Shown piece by piece: positions 36,756 to 48,630 of a stretch of DNA of 64,000 bases. Where the stretch lies: positions 265,052 through 329,051 of the forward strand of contig MU001501.1 of the NCBI GenBank assembly GCA_010093485.1, written 5' to 3'. Below the pieces are notes generated by a model. The model was given only the letters and a program-made list of their open reading frames with translations, was not told where the DNA came from and searched no databases. The DNA is from Karstenula rhodostoma CBS 690.94 (taxonomy: Eukaryota; Ascomycota; Dothideomycetes; Pleosporales; Didymosphaeriaceae). Position 1 is the stretch's first letter. Each line of letters opens with the position of its first letter. The translations under genes were made by a program, and so were the position numbers.

Positions 36756-37980
36756 TCAGGAGACGAGCTCTCCACCCAGTTCCATGCCAAGACCTTCAAC
36801 TTTGGGTATCCTGCTATCGCTTGTAGGCGGCACCAGTGTGTCAAAGTTCAGTCTCCGCCGGGCCTCCCGTGTAGCAACGGGCGTCTTCCCGGCAATCGGT
36901 GTGCGGTTCCATGACTGATTGATCTGTGCAGGGCTTGGGGACATGTTGAGGAAGTCGGCGAAGTTCAGATTAGCATTGGGTGTTTGCAATCCAAAGCCGA
37001 AGTTGAGTCCGCCTCCTGGTGTGGACATGTGGGACGATGGTAGGGGGGTGGATTTTGGCGGCGGCGTCGAAGGCGGGAGCATGTGTGGTTTCGAATCGCC
37101 GGGGCGGGCTGGTGACGGTGAGGTAGCAAAATGCATGAGTAGACCAATATCTTCTTCCCCCTTGTGACCTTCTCTTGCGGCGCCGGCGGCTGTGAAGCCG
37201 CTCTGACGAAGGCGGGCGGAGCGGGCAACGCCAGGGGGCGGTGTTCGAGGGACTCTCGGCGGAGAGGATCGTATGAAAGACTTGTTGATCTGGAACGACG
37301 ATACGGGCAGGTCTTCGTCGTCATCTTCGGACATGAGGGGCGAGCGAGGGTCGGGGATGGTCGATGTCTCGGAGACGAACGAGAGACTGGGGGCGTGCTG
37401 CAGACGACCGAAGCGAGCATGGCGGCGGTGGTATACGGGGGACGACTCGGGCAGCTGGAAGCTGTTCTTCCACGATTGGGATGCGGTGGTGGTCGTCCGC
37501 ACTTTCATCCGATTGTGGTTGCTGGTGCCGGGGTAGTTGTTGTAGGATTGGGTATAGCGAGGCCTCTTGGTCTGGCTGTGATGACTGTGGTTGCTCGACC
37601 GGCTGCCCGACCGCCCAACTTCCTCTGAGAATATGGGCGCAGCGAGCGGGGACGAGTCGAGCACGCCGTCCTGATAGAAACGTTCCGACACGGACGAGGC
37701 GTTCGACATTGTTTCATTGCTGGAGCCGGGGCGCTTTCGCTTGAGCTCGACGTCTACCCGCGGCTCCAGGTGGTCGAGCGAGAGGTCCTGCCATCCATGC
37801 TTGATCTTGACGTTGGCGAGCGCCAGGCGGTTCTGCAAAGTGCGGGTCATCTACAGAGCGGGAATTAGCGTGCAATGCCCAAAGGGGCCCGCGGCAAGAA
37901 GCTACCTTTGAGACCTGGGCCCTCCGCAGCACCTTGCTCGCAACCTCGGCGGGCTGATCGCTGCGGTCGACGTTGGTCAT
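36756..37980 (-). CDS. Whi5/Nrm1-like G1/S transcriptional repressor
   Basis: Exons are complement 37906-37980 and 36756-37850, with a 55-nt intron (donor GTAGCT, acceptor CTGTAG, phase 0). The product is 389 aa. The first part of exon 2 reads MTRTLQNRLALANVKIKHGW followed by QDLSLDHLE (about residues 26-54), which matches the short GTB motif by which Whi5 and Nrm1 bind the SBF/MBF start-transcription complexes. The rest is Ser/Pro-rich with many SP and TP sites, consistent with control by cyclin-dependent kinase, and a basic stretch (TKRPRYTQ). Whi5 and Nrm1 cannot be told apart from the motif alone. The donor is weaker than usual, but the frame and the motif depend on only one exon. Confidence 0.8.
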
Positions 37981-39418
37981 GGTGTTGGGGTGCCAGCGAG
38001 CAGGCTTGCGGTGCGGAGGGGAGGTTGACGAGCTCTCGCAAGCGTTTCAACGTCGGTTGCAGGCTTGGGAGTCGCACCAGCTGGAGTGGCAGAGGAATGT
38101 GGACAGTGCTCCGAAGGGATAGGGAATAGCTTGCCAAAGCACAGGCCCCAGCTCCGCTCCGGGCAATCGAGGCCGGCTGCTTCACAAAGGCTGACAGCGC
38201 CAAGATAGGGCAGTGGAGAGTGCCGCAAAGTGTGCCGCAAAGACGGGGCTTTACACTTCCATCACGCAAAACGACGCTGGCCGGGCAATTGGCAGCCTGA
38301 CGAGATTGCTTTTGGCGTTTGGCGAGTACAGGGGTTGGAGGTAATAATTGCTGACACGTTGTACAGTACGCTCAGAAACATACCGATGCATCTAGTTTAG
38401 CCCAGGCTCTAGGGACGGAGATGCAGAGCGATCCGCCCTAGCACCAGCCACACCTACTCGAGCCTGAGGTCACACCTGTTCGAGACGCTGGAGGATTGAC
38501 GCCGTGCGACTCGCTATCGCACCGCGGTATGCTTATGCTTGGGCTATCAAACCGAAGACGCTGTGTACCTTCACACAAGGCGGGTTTTCGGCTATCCAAT
38601 CTACCTGCGGCTTTGTGGCAGCTTAACACTGTGCAAGGGCCTGTGGATGTAAATCCTTCACATCCGCATCCACAAAACATATGATAACGGCATGTTTTCA
38701 ACATGTCACCAGCATGCGTTCCGTGCGGTCCGAGCATTTGTTCGATAGTTGGCAGAATGATGGGTTGATGTGAATCGGCTCGCGACTTCGCAGCGCTTCG
38801 ACAGAGAAAGCTTGGAAAACGGCTTGGCAACAAAGCGACAGCTTCGGAAGCTGCGCCGCGCTTAGACTAGTAAACAGCAACGACGTCATGCTGATACCGA
38901 AGGGCAGTCGCAACGAATCTCTGTGCAACACAAACTGGCCTTCGCCGTGCCCCCGTGTCGTCCTTTATCCGCTGGTATACGCGCGCCTGCTAATCCGTGA
39001 GCCTCGAGTGTTTCTGGTCTGAATGCAATTGCCTGTTTGAGACCTGCCCGCTTTTCCAAGGCCAACGCCCATGCAGGTTTCCTGCACGCTAAAGTGTAGA
39101 TACTGATAGATCTACCCTCGCGGCGCCTGCACCAGCACTCGCCTTTCAACTCCGGAGACGCTCCCATTCACTCCTCCACCCTCATTTCTCGACGGTCGCT
39201 TCTGGCTTCGCTCGTTTGCCATCCAGGTCGTCACTTAACCACCAAATAGCTGCCATTGCCCACTGATCCCCCGTCGCATTCTTCGATCCGCCGCCGTGCA
39301 CGTATTGCGCCATTACGCGTCCTGGCCAGTTCGCGCGACATTCGGTCCTTCGTCCTACGCCCTTCGTCCTATGATCCCTTGAACACTGTGCTCGCCCACG
39401 ATCGCGACACCCTCGGCC
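37981..39418. other. Divergent spacer
   Basis: 1.44 kb between the Whi5-like gene (minus) and the metalloproteinase gene (plus). I see no gene; small overlapping frames on both strands have no family likeness. Confidence 0.5.
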
Positions 39419-41911
39419 ATGCCTTCTTTTCTTTCGAGCTTGCGGAGAAAGAGCAAGGCCAACGTCAAAACAGAGGAGAAGCATGCCCCGGACCATGTGA
39501 ATGGCAACGGCCGCGCGGCCGGTCAGAAGAGCAATGGCGTACCCCGGCGCAAGTCGTCGTCGACCTTGAATTCCTCCGCCCTTGGATCATCCTCTCCTGC
39601 GACATCGACTTCTGGAGAAGCTAGTGGCCAACCCAACGGCGTCAAAGACGATATCCCACCACTGCCCACAACTCGACCTCAGCGACCTTCCACAAATCCT
39701 ACTAAGCGTTACAGCATGAACGTGAGGCCAGCCAGCCGACCAGGTACACGGGCGGTCGCTAATGTGGGACAGGGCATGCCGACCTCGAGCAGCTCGCAGC
39801 TTTCTGCCAACCCCTCTTCTTTACTTGCACCCCGTGTGCTGTCCGTTTCCGACGGTTCATGGGTACGTTGTTACAAAACGTAACCGACGCTTCTCTGACA
39901 CACCCAGGTTCATCAGCAGGTCCTGCTAATCTTTGGACAAATTGGCGACTCGACTTATAGACCGCTGGACGGCACCGTGACCGTGAACCATCATCAAGGG
40001 CGCTTCCCTCCTACTGCTTGGCCAGTATGCGACTCATACTTCAAAGCACTTGTACACCTCGAACCGGGCTGGAACCGTCTTCGCTTGGACTTTGCCTCTC
40101 CGAAAGTGTCCTCGAGCAACACTTCAGTGTCTGCACACGCCTCTTTTCTTAATGTTAACTACCTTCCCCTCACCGACTCTCCACCGCTCCAACTTGCGAT
40201 CATTCTGGGGAGCGACTCACCTGGGACCTACGACGCAACACCGGAACGCATACAGCGTGAAGGCAACGGGTTGGATCTTGCGGTGAAGAAATTCCGCATG
40301 GCGGCATACCTCTGGCAAGCTTTTACTGGTGAGCAGATGAACCGACACGGCTTTGGGAGAAGGTGCTTTCGCTTTGAAGACTCCTGGGAGCCGGGATCGT
40401 TGAGTTACCAAGATTGGGGCACCAGTCAATTTCGGAACCAGGCCAAGATCCACATCATTCGGTCAGACAAGACCGTCGCAGAGATCCGCGACCTGGATCG
40501 CGCACAACAAAATCCGAAAGGCACAAAGAATGGCGACTTGTTCGGCATCGCAGCTGATGCTATAAAGAATTATTTCCAGACGAAGCCGGGTCAGAAGCAA
40601 TACGTGTCTTGTCTGTTCCTTGACGCACATTGGGACCCCCACCACCAAATCATCCTGGGGCATGCCGCTCTGGGCGGAGGTGTTGGTGATCTCCAGCTCG
40701 GCATCTTTGGATCGCATGCCTTGCAGAGTTATCCTTCAAGTATCGAGGAAGTGTGGCAGGCTTTTGGTGATTGCACGCGGACAGACACCGCACATGTGGC
40801 GAATGATTGCAATGAAGCTGGCAGCAACTGGGAATCAGCAAATATCGGCATAGGTGCTCATCTGCATGAGACCGGCCATTTGTTCGGATGCCCCCACCAA
40901 GAGTCCGGAGTCATGTTGCGTGACTACGTCACGTTGAACCGTACTTTTACGACCCGCGAACCGTATGCCACACGTACCAAATCACCTGGGCAGCGTTTGG
41001 TGTTACCAACGGACGAGTGTTCCTGGCATATTCTCGATGCCCTCCGCTTTCGATTCCACCCGTGTTTCCGGATACCTTTGGACTATGGAGCTGGAGACGG
41101 AAGCGTGCAAATCTGGACGGTTGACAACGGCCAGGGAGGTGTCGTCGCAGCTTCAAAATCTGGTATCGCTTGGGTAGAGGTGTACCCAGAAGGTGATGAT
41201 GTTTGCCACTACTGGAAACGATGGCCTGAAATCGAGAACCAATACCCACGCCAAGTCGCACTGAACGAGTCTGAGCTTCGCGACCTCTTACCCAAAGAGA
41301 AGCAGAAGTCTCGACTCAAACTCGAAATATTCTCTGCTGGTGGCGGCAAGCATGTAGTGGAAGACCTGGCTCAACTCGCAAACCAGAAACAAGCCCGTGT
41401 GAAGCTGCCCGACGGACGATGGGGCTTCCGAGGAGGTAAACTGGGCTTTTCACAGATGGAGGGCTCGCAGCCGCAGGAGCTTATTCTTGACTGTGCCCAT
41501 ATCCAGACGAAACTTATGTTATCGATTCGAGTATACCACGGCCTGGCTGTCGACGGTCTTGAATTTTTCTACGAAGATGCCACAAGCCAACTATTTGGCA
41601 AAAGAGGAGGAAAGCCGGGCGGCACAGATTTCGCATTAGACACAAGGAAGGGCGAGGCACTACTCGGGTTTGCACTGCGGGCTGGACTCTGGATCGATGG
41701 AATCCAGATCTTGACTAGTTTGGGCCGCAAGAGCGAGTGGTTTGGCAATGCTCACGGCGGCAGCGGGTATGTTCTCCCTTCACACCATTGAGGCTACTAT
41801 GCTAATAGTTACAGACACACGCTCATTCCTCCTCGTGGCTACACCATTGGCGGCCTAGCAGGTTCCAGCGCTGCTTGGCTTGACGGCTTTCAGTTGATCA
41901 TCACCAGATGA
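39419..41911 (+). CDS. Putative zinc metalloproteinase with C-terminal lectin-like domain (YIL108W-type)
   Basis: Exons are 39419-39862, 39908-41766 and 41815-41911, with introns of 45 and 48 nt (the second with a GCTAAT branch). The product is 799 aa. The first about 145 residues are basic and Ser-rich, without a clear signal peptide. The core carries HETGHLFGCPH from His468, a full HExxHxxGxxH zinc site of the metzincin type, preceded by Ala/His/Leu-rich sequence (NIGIGAHLH). The C-terminal part has repeated Gly/aromatic segments (GLAVDGLEFFYEDATSQLFG, LWIDGIQILTSLG, AWLDGFQLIITR) typical of a jacalin-like beta-prism. The arrangement matches a conserved family of putative fungal metallopeptidases whose substrates are unknown. 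Lack of a signal peptide suggests an intracellular place. Confidence 0.85.
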
Positions 41912-42630
41912 ATAATATGATAGACAAGTTTATCATTCCAAAGCACGAAGGAACGCACCTTCAGACGCTCACCACGGCGTCGACAAATCAACACTACCGA
42001 CCACGAACAGGATATCTTCTCATCAGCATAGCATCGTCTACATACTACTGGTATTTCGGACACGTAATACGGCGCTTGGCGGAAGTCCTGGATAGTCACC
42101 GTTGGCATCAGGTTTTGCATGGAGTTGGTGGACAGTGCACAGAAAAGGATCGGTCAGCGCGCTCCTTAATGATTGGTCGAGACTTGCGCATACACGGACC
42201 GGTGGATGGGTTGGGAGGAGAGGGGCAACCCAGGATGCAGAGGGTCCATTGGGAATGTGGCTCCTACGTAATAGCAACAATTAAACAGTAGATTCAGCGA
42301 GTTGTAGTAGCGTAGTCGGCGATGCAAGCTCTGCATAACGGTATGTGATAGGAGTGTGCATTTCGAATTATAGTCAATAAGTCAATGGTGTGCGATAAAT
42401 TGAACAGTATGTATCGTTACAGAAGCCTTCGTCATCAATTCTTTCGTGTGTACTCATGCTCATCGACTGCGATGAGGTAGCGCCAGATCCATATACTGCT
42501 TCTACTGCTCTCTGAGGCGCGAGAACAGTGCGAAATACGTAGGGAAATGTCATCCCATCGACCTCCCATGTCTCTCGCCTTGTAACTCCTCCCCGTACCA
42601 TACCCGGGCGCGAATCCCACCACATTCGCT
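41912..42630. other. Convergent spacer
   Basis: 719 nt between the metalloproteinase stop (plus) and the CHO1 stop (minus). Nothing recognisable. Confidence 0.5.
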
Positions 42631-43532
42631 CTACGGCTTCGGTACATGAAGAGTCTTGCTCACCATCAAGCACCCATGCAGCACAAACGCCAGCACAATC
42701 GGATGCACCTCCCACCAGCTGCCCACGCCCCACGCGCCCAGCGGCAGCTGCGCATGCGTCCAGCCCTTGCTCGCCCAGAACGCCATAATGCAGGCCAAGC
42801 CGATGGACGTCGGGATAGGGGTGCCCTCGAAGTACTTTGACTTGCCCGTCGCGTCTTTGGGTAGCATGGCGACAGTGACGTTGAAGCGGGCGAGGCGGGT
42901 AAGGCCGCAGAGGACGAAGAAGATGAGGAAGAGGTGGTCGAGGGGCGTGCGGAGGCCAAGGGAGAAGGCGGCGGAGGCAGGGGCGACGCCGAAGGAGATC
43001 TGTTGTTAAACCCTTGTCAACAGCTGTTCCCATATCTTTTTGTTTGGGGGAGGGGAGGGGAGGTAAAGGACGTACCAGGTCAGCGAGCGAATCGAGCTCC
43101 TGTCCCATGAGGGAGGCCTTCTTCCTCCAGCGCGCGACCTTGCCATCGAAGAGGTCGAAGAACATGCCCAGAGGGATGAGGCTGAGCGCGATATAGGCGT
43201 TTGTGTAGTTTGTGGGGTCGTCTTGGGCGCAGTAGCGGAGGGAGGAGAAGATGGACATGACGCCGCAGAAACCTGATCATTATCGTATCAGTACTTACGA
43301 CTCTGTCAAAACGGAGAGGGGAGGGCATACCGTTCATCTCAGTGATGAAGTCTGCAAGGTGCAGAGCGCGGAAGAGCGAGAAGTGCCCGGCTTCTGAGCT
43401 GAGGAGCCGCGCTTGCTTGTCTTGCGCTGCGGAGGGTTAGAAGCTGTATTTCTCTGCTGCGCGTGGCTACATACTCTGGTCCTTTGGCGCCTCGTCCTTT
43501 GGCCCTGCGGGCGCGCCGTTTCTACGCGACAT
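42631..43532 (-). CDS. CHO1: CDP-diacylglycerol-serine O-phosphatidyltransferase (phosphatidylserine synthase)
   Basis: Exons are complement 43475-43532, 43331-43426, 43076-43272 and 42631-42999, with introns of 48, 58 and 76 nt. The product is 239 aa, slightly shorter than yeast Cho1. It makes phosphatidylserine from CDP-diacylglycerol and serine in the ER. The CDP-alcohol phosphotransferase motif DGxxARx8Gx3Dx3D is complete (DGKVAR, then GQELDSLAD) and spans the end of exon 3. Upstream is the conserved [20 protein letters not shown]. Several hydrophobic segments follow, including [20 protein letters not shown] and [18 protein letters not shown]. Without splicing, the frames of exons 3 and 4 read on into unrelated sequence, so the join at 43000-43075 is decisive. 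Confidence 0.95.
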
Positions 43533-44210
43533 GATGGTGTGGCGGTGAAGTGGGTAGGAGGTAGTTAATCAGGCACCGAGGGGTGTGTGTGTAGGTGGGG
43601 AGGGGAGCAGGTGGTAGGAGGAGGGCAGTAAATAGATGTGTTTATGTCGAGTGCGTCAGTGGGGTTAGTGGTACCCGCGTCGACGTGTGGGAGGTGCAGG
43701 ATTGCGGAAACTATTCAAGGTTCTGAGGAGCACCTGGCCCACGTCATATGCCACAGCTAGCGAACGTCGCCAAGATTCCAGGATGTGTTCGCAACACGTT
43801 TTTAGACAGAACATTATTGGTCGTATGGACTGGGTCGATTTCTTTGTTCGTAGGTTGTGATTCATGTCTCACCGAGATTGTTAGGCACAGGCTGTTTTCT
43901 TTTTTGTGAATTGCGCAAGACGAGACAGAACACGGATTCAGGTAACAATTGATAGACATGCATCAACTGTCTCGTACAATCGCCGCTGCTCTTTGCCACA
44001 TCTGAGATTGAGGTTTCAATATACATGCATGTGAGGTCCCCATGGCCCGCCGTGAGCGCATTCGTAGGCAGCCTAGACTTTCCAAAAGCCACTTCCAAAC
44101 ACCAAACGCCGTAGATGATCAAGGTATCGATGTGCTCGCGCCAGTACCGATAGAAAGAAGTGCGGTGCCTTCGTCCGTCATGTCGTGTTGACACCTTCGT
44201 GCGAACGCGC
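43533..44210. other. Spacer between CHO1 and GAR1
   Basis: 678 nt; both neighbours are on the minus strand, so this holds the CHO1 promoter and the GAR1 3' region. No gene seen. Confidence 0.5.
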
Positions 44211-45141
44211 TTAATAACCTCCTCTTCCACGGCTGCTGAAGCCACCACGGCTACCACCGCGCGAGAAACCACCGCTGCCGCTGAAACCGCCGCCGCCACC
44301 ACGACCGCCACCGCGTCCACCAAAGGAACCGCCCCGGGAGCCGCCGAAAGAGCCGCCGCGTCCACCTCCTCTTGAGAAGCCACCACCACGGGGTGCTCCA
44401 CGGCCACGGCCACCACGGGCACCAAAGGATCCACCTCGAGCGCCGCCCCTGCCGGCAGGCTTCTTCACCTTCGGCGCGCCTGGTGCAGGCTTCGGCTTCG
44501 GTAGGAATCTGGTTCGACGTCTTAGCTCGCGTTCGGCCAAGATAAATAGAAGCTATGCGTTCCGGGATCGCTGCACATGTTGGAGGCAGTGTCGCATGCA
44601 ACCAATGCAACCGCGAGCTCAATAGAACAAAGCAAACACTGGGCAGGAGACGACCAAGGAGAAGAAAACATACTTGTCCAATGGTAGCAGCTTGTCGCCG
44701 CCAATGTAGAACTTGTCGCCCTTCTTAAAGGACTTTGCCTGGATGCCCTCTGATGGCTTGATCGTGAAGTAGACTGAAGTAATGGGTCCAAGGATCTCGT
44801 CGACCTTGCCGACGGGTGTCTTATTCTCAAGGTATATCGGCGCGTTGAAGTAGGGGATCTTCTCGTTGACGGACGTGCACATCAACTCGCCCTCGACGTC
44901 GTGCATAAATTCGCCCATGGCTACAATTTGTTAGCCGAGATCCGGATGCGCGACTCGTGGTAGAACGTACGATATACGGTATCTGGCGGGCCAAAGGATG
45001 GCTGGAAGCCTCCGCGACCTGCAAGCTATTAGCTGTTGCGCAGTGAAGCTCTGCAGCTGTGATCAACGCACCGCCACGAGGAGTAAATCCGCCGCGCGAG
45101 CCGCCTCCGCGCCCGCCTCGAGGTGTTCCGCGAAACGACAT
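44211..45141 (-). CDS. GAR1: H/ACA snoRNP protein GAR1
   Basis: Exons are complement 45072-45141, 44971-45018, 44674-44920 and 44211-44508. Introns are 53, 50 and 165 nt. The product is 220 aa. Nucleolar protein of the H/ACA particle that guides pseudouridylation of rRNA and snRNA. An N-terminal Arg/Gly-rich start ([18 protein letters not shown]), the Gar1 core ([36 protein letters not shown]) and a long C-terminal RGG/GGF tail all fit. For the last intron I chose the acceptor CCAG before 44508, because it gives the conserved LLPLDKFLPKPKP; acceptors further upstream would add residues or shift the frame. The GC-rich tail is low complexity but in frame throughout. Confidence 0.93.
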
Positions 45142-45657
45142 GATGTGTGTAGTTGATCTGGGTGTGCAATCGTCTTGCGCGTCGTGAGCTGTTGCGCCTG
45201 CAAGTCGAAAGAGAAAATCGAAAATGGCTGGAGCTGCGGGCCAATCGGTGTTACGTTAATCCGCCGCAGCCAGCCAGGGCGGCGCCTGCCCCACTACACA
45301 CCGCGGGACGCCAAGAGGTGGGCTGCGCGCTCCAAATGCGAGGAAACCGCGTCTGTTGCTCAATTCGCGTTTCTAGACGAATAAACCAGGTTGTTTGAGT
45401 CGAAATAGTCCCTTGGATCTGAGGTAAGAAGGGTCGAGTCGAGTCACGGTCCTTCCAGTCATTCCTCTCGGTACGACTTTGACTCACGCCGAAACAGTCT
45501 GACAGACTCATATTGCGGGCGAGGGGTCGAACCCGACCGACAACATAGTACAACAGTGCTACTACCAATTTAAAGCACACATTGTGAGTTGGTCCTCTGC
45601 GATACAAGGGGCATTCACGGACTACTCTAATACTTTCAAAACATTCAAGACCTCAAC
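45142..45657. promoter_or_regulatory. Divergent promoter of GAR1 and threonyl-tRNA synthetase
   Basis: 516 nt separates the two starts. Both genes serve ribosome/translation functions, and head-to-head placement may allow co-regulation; that is inference. No defined motif was identified. Confidence 0.5.
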
Positions 45658-48113
45658 ATGGCTGAAGCAGTGAAAGACGCTGTGAAGGAGGTCACCGACA
45701 ACGTCAAGAACCTTGCCGTGTCTGGTGAGGCCAAGCCAAAGAAGGAGAAGAAGGCCAAAAAAGGTGCAGAGACCGCAGATGGCCGACCGCTCGAACTCAG
45801 CCCGCCTGCTGCGTACATCGACCACCGAGTCAAGATCTTCGAACAATTGAAGGCCAAGTACGACGAGGAGGTCGCCCAGAAGCCGCGCGAGAAGATCGAG
45901 GTGACTCTCGGAGACGGAAAGGTCCACATTGGAGAATCATGGGTCACCAGCCCGGCAGACATTGCGCGCGGAATCAGCAAGAGCTTGTTCGAGCGCACAG
46001 TGATCGCTCGTCTGGATCACGGTACACCAGATGAGACGCTGTGGGATCTGGAGAGACCTTTAGAGAAGAGCTGCAAAATGGAACTCCTGGATTTCGACCA
46101 CGAGGAGGGCAAGAGGGTCTTCTGGCACTCGAGCGCACATATTCTCGGCGAAGCCTCGGAGCGAAGATTTGGCTGCGACCTCTGCATTGGTCCGCCAATC
46201 GAAGACGGCTTCTACTACGAGGTGCGTATCAGAAAATTTGATACTTGACACCTCGATGTATACCATGGCATCACTGACACACTGCAGATGGCGTTGCCAG
46301 AGAAAGCTGCCGTGGAAAACTCAGACTACAAGCCCCTTGAGACCATCGTCAGCAGCATCGTCAAGGAGAAGCAAGTCTTCCAGCGACTGAGCCTTTCTAA
46401 GGAAGACCTGCTTGAGATGTTCAAGTCAAATCCTTACAAGCAACACATCATCAAGGACAAGATCCCTGACGGTACATCCACCACAGTCTACCGCAATGGG
46501 CCGCTCATCGACCTCTGCCGGGGACCCCACGTACCGCACACAGGCCGTATCAAGCAATTCAAGGTCATGAAGAACTCTGCTTCATACTTCCTCGGCGATG
46601 CCAACAATGACAGCTTGCAGCGCATCTATGGTGTCTCGTTCCCGGACAAGGATCGCATGCAGGAGCATCTCAAGTACTTGGAGGAGGCTGCTAAGCGCGA
46701 CCATCGCAAGATCGGCAAGGAACAGGAACTCTTCTTCTTCCACGAGTACAGCCCCGGCTCCTGCTTCTTCTTGCCTCACGGAATGATTATCTACAACACA
46801 CTCATGGCTTATCTGAAAGAACAGTACTGGAAGCGCGGCTACCAGGAGGTCGGATCCCCAAACATGTACAACTCGGCGCTGTGGAAAACCTCCGGTCACT
46901 GGCAACACTACGCAGACGATATGTTTACATTCGACGTCGAGAAGGAGAAGTGGGCGCTCAAGCCCATGAACTGTCCCGGTCACTGCCTCATCTTCAAGCA
47001 CCGCGAGCGAAGCTACCGCGAGCTCCCAATCAGGATGGCAGACTTTGGTATCCTCCACCGAAACGAGGCCTCCGGTGCGCTCTCCGGCCTGACCCGTGTA
47101 CGCCGCTTCCAGCAGGACGACACCCACATCTTCTGCACAGAGGACCAGATTACAGAGGAGATCACCCAGCTCTTCGACTTCCTGCGCGAAGTTTACGGCA
47201 AGTTCGGCTTCACCTTCAAGCTGAAGTTGAGCACCCGACCCGAGGGCTTCCTGGGCGAGATCGAGACCTGGGACAAGGCCGAGGCCAAGCTGACCGAGGC
47301 CCTGAACCAATTCACCACCGGCGGCGGCGGCGCTTGGGAGCTCAACCCCGGCGACGGCGCCTTCTATGGCCCCAAGATCGACATCACCATCCAGGACGCC
47401 CTGCGCCGCGACTTCCAGTGCGCTACTATCCAGCTCGACTTCCAGTTGCCCCAGCGCTTCGAGCTCGAGTACATGACCTCTGAGGTGCGCCCGAAGACCG
47501 ATAAGGAGGCTGCTGAGAAACCAAAGGAGGACAAGGAGAAGGAAAAGGAGAAGCACGACCGCCCCAAGGAGCTCGCAGAGGCAGAGAACGATGCCATCAA
47601 GAAGACCCCCGCGCCCCCGCCGGGATACGCCCGCCCTGTCATGATCCACCGCGCCATCTACGGCTCCTTCGAACGCTTCATCGGGTAAGTCCTCCCTTCC
47701 GCCTCCACACACATAGCCCTCCCTTGCTAACTCTCCAACCCAGCATCCTCACCGAGCACTTCGCCGGCCGCTGGCCCTTCTGGATCTCCCCACGCCAAGT
47801 CATGATCATCCCCGTGATGCCCGCCGTTAACCCCTACGTTTCCGAAGTCCAGGCCCTCCTCCGCGCCCAGGGCCTCCACGCCGACATCGACGTCTCCGGC
47901 AACACCATGCAGAAGAAGATCCGCACCGCGCAGCTCGCGCTGTACAACTTCATCATCGTCGTCGGCGCCGAGGAGCGCGAGAACAAGGCGGCGAACGTGC
48001 GGAACCGCGATGATCAGGAGAGCCAGAAGAGGGGCGAGGTTATTCCGTTGGATGAGGTGGTGAAGAAGCTGGTCGCGTTGAGGGACGAGCGGAGACTGGA
48101 CAATAAGATTTAG
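45658..48113 (+). CDS. THS1: Threonyl-tRNA synthetase, cytosolic
   Basis: Exons are 45658-46221, 46288-47684 and 47744-48113, with introns of 66 and 59 nt. The product is 776 aa. It charges tRNA-Thr. Order: a Lys-rich N-terminal extension (residues 1-60), TGS domain ([20 protein letters not shown]), editing domain ([10 protein letters not shown]), class II catalytic core with motif 2 ([20 protein letters not shown]) and motif 3 ([17 protein letters not shown]), then an anticodon-binding domain ([17 protein letters not shown]). MNCPGHC carries the zinc-ligand cysteine. Just before motif 3 there is a Lys/Glu-rich insertion of about 50 residues (about 585-635) relative to the usual core. No mitochondrial presequence is evident, so cytosolic form expected. 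Confidence 0.96.
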
Positions 48114-48630
48114 ATGGATGGAGCGTATGTAGAGGGACGTTTGCTGGAATGGGTGGTGTAAGTGATGTTCAGGGGCTTAGGCTTGATGAATGCATGTAGG
48201 AGTGGACACATCAGTGCAGTGCAACAGCAATCAAAAACACACAGTGCATCATATGTCCGAATTCTCATTACACCCATTTACGTACAGTCCCACGCCCAAC
48301 AACACACACCCCAACCCCGCAAAAAGCCATATCAAAGGTATATTTCTCTGAAGCCAAGTCAAACCAGTAAAACCTCCCATTTCCTTCCCTCATACATGCA
48401 TGGATAAATGCACGTAGCAAATCAAACAAAGTAAGCCGTATATGCATGACCTTGCATCGCAGCGTATCGTATAAGCAGAAGCAGAAACAGTCTGGAAACA
48501 TGATGGTTTTGCAGGTGTGGGTGTGGGTGTGAGTGTACAGAGCGCAGCCGGCTAGCAGCCGAGTCCCATCCGAAGTCGTAAATCTATCGTACTACGCGTG
48601 CGAAACACAATGAACGGGGCGGGTCGAGCC
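48114..48630. other. Convergent spacer
   Basis: 517 nt between the convergent THS1 and VTS1 genes, holding both 3' ends. CA-rich stretch near 48225-48310. No gene seen. Confidence 0.5.

Noticed and set aside
44509..44560. Alternative acceptors for the last GAR1 intron (before 44520 or about 44552)
   Set aside because: They insert Arg-Arg-Thr or a short foreign tail, whereas the acceptor before 44508 restores the conserved LLPLDKFLPKPKP.
45515..45580. tRNA B-box-like word (gggttcgaccc on the minus strand)
   Set aside because: No matching acceptor stem or cloverleaf can be drawn around it, and the T-stem does not pair.
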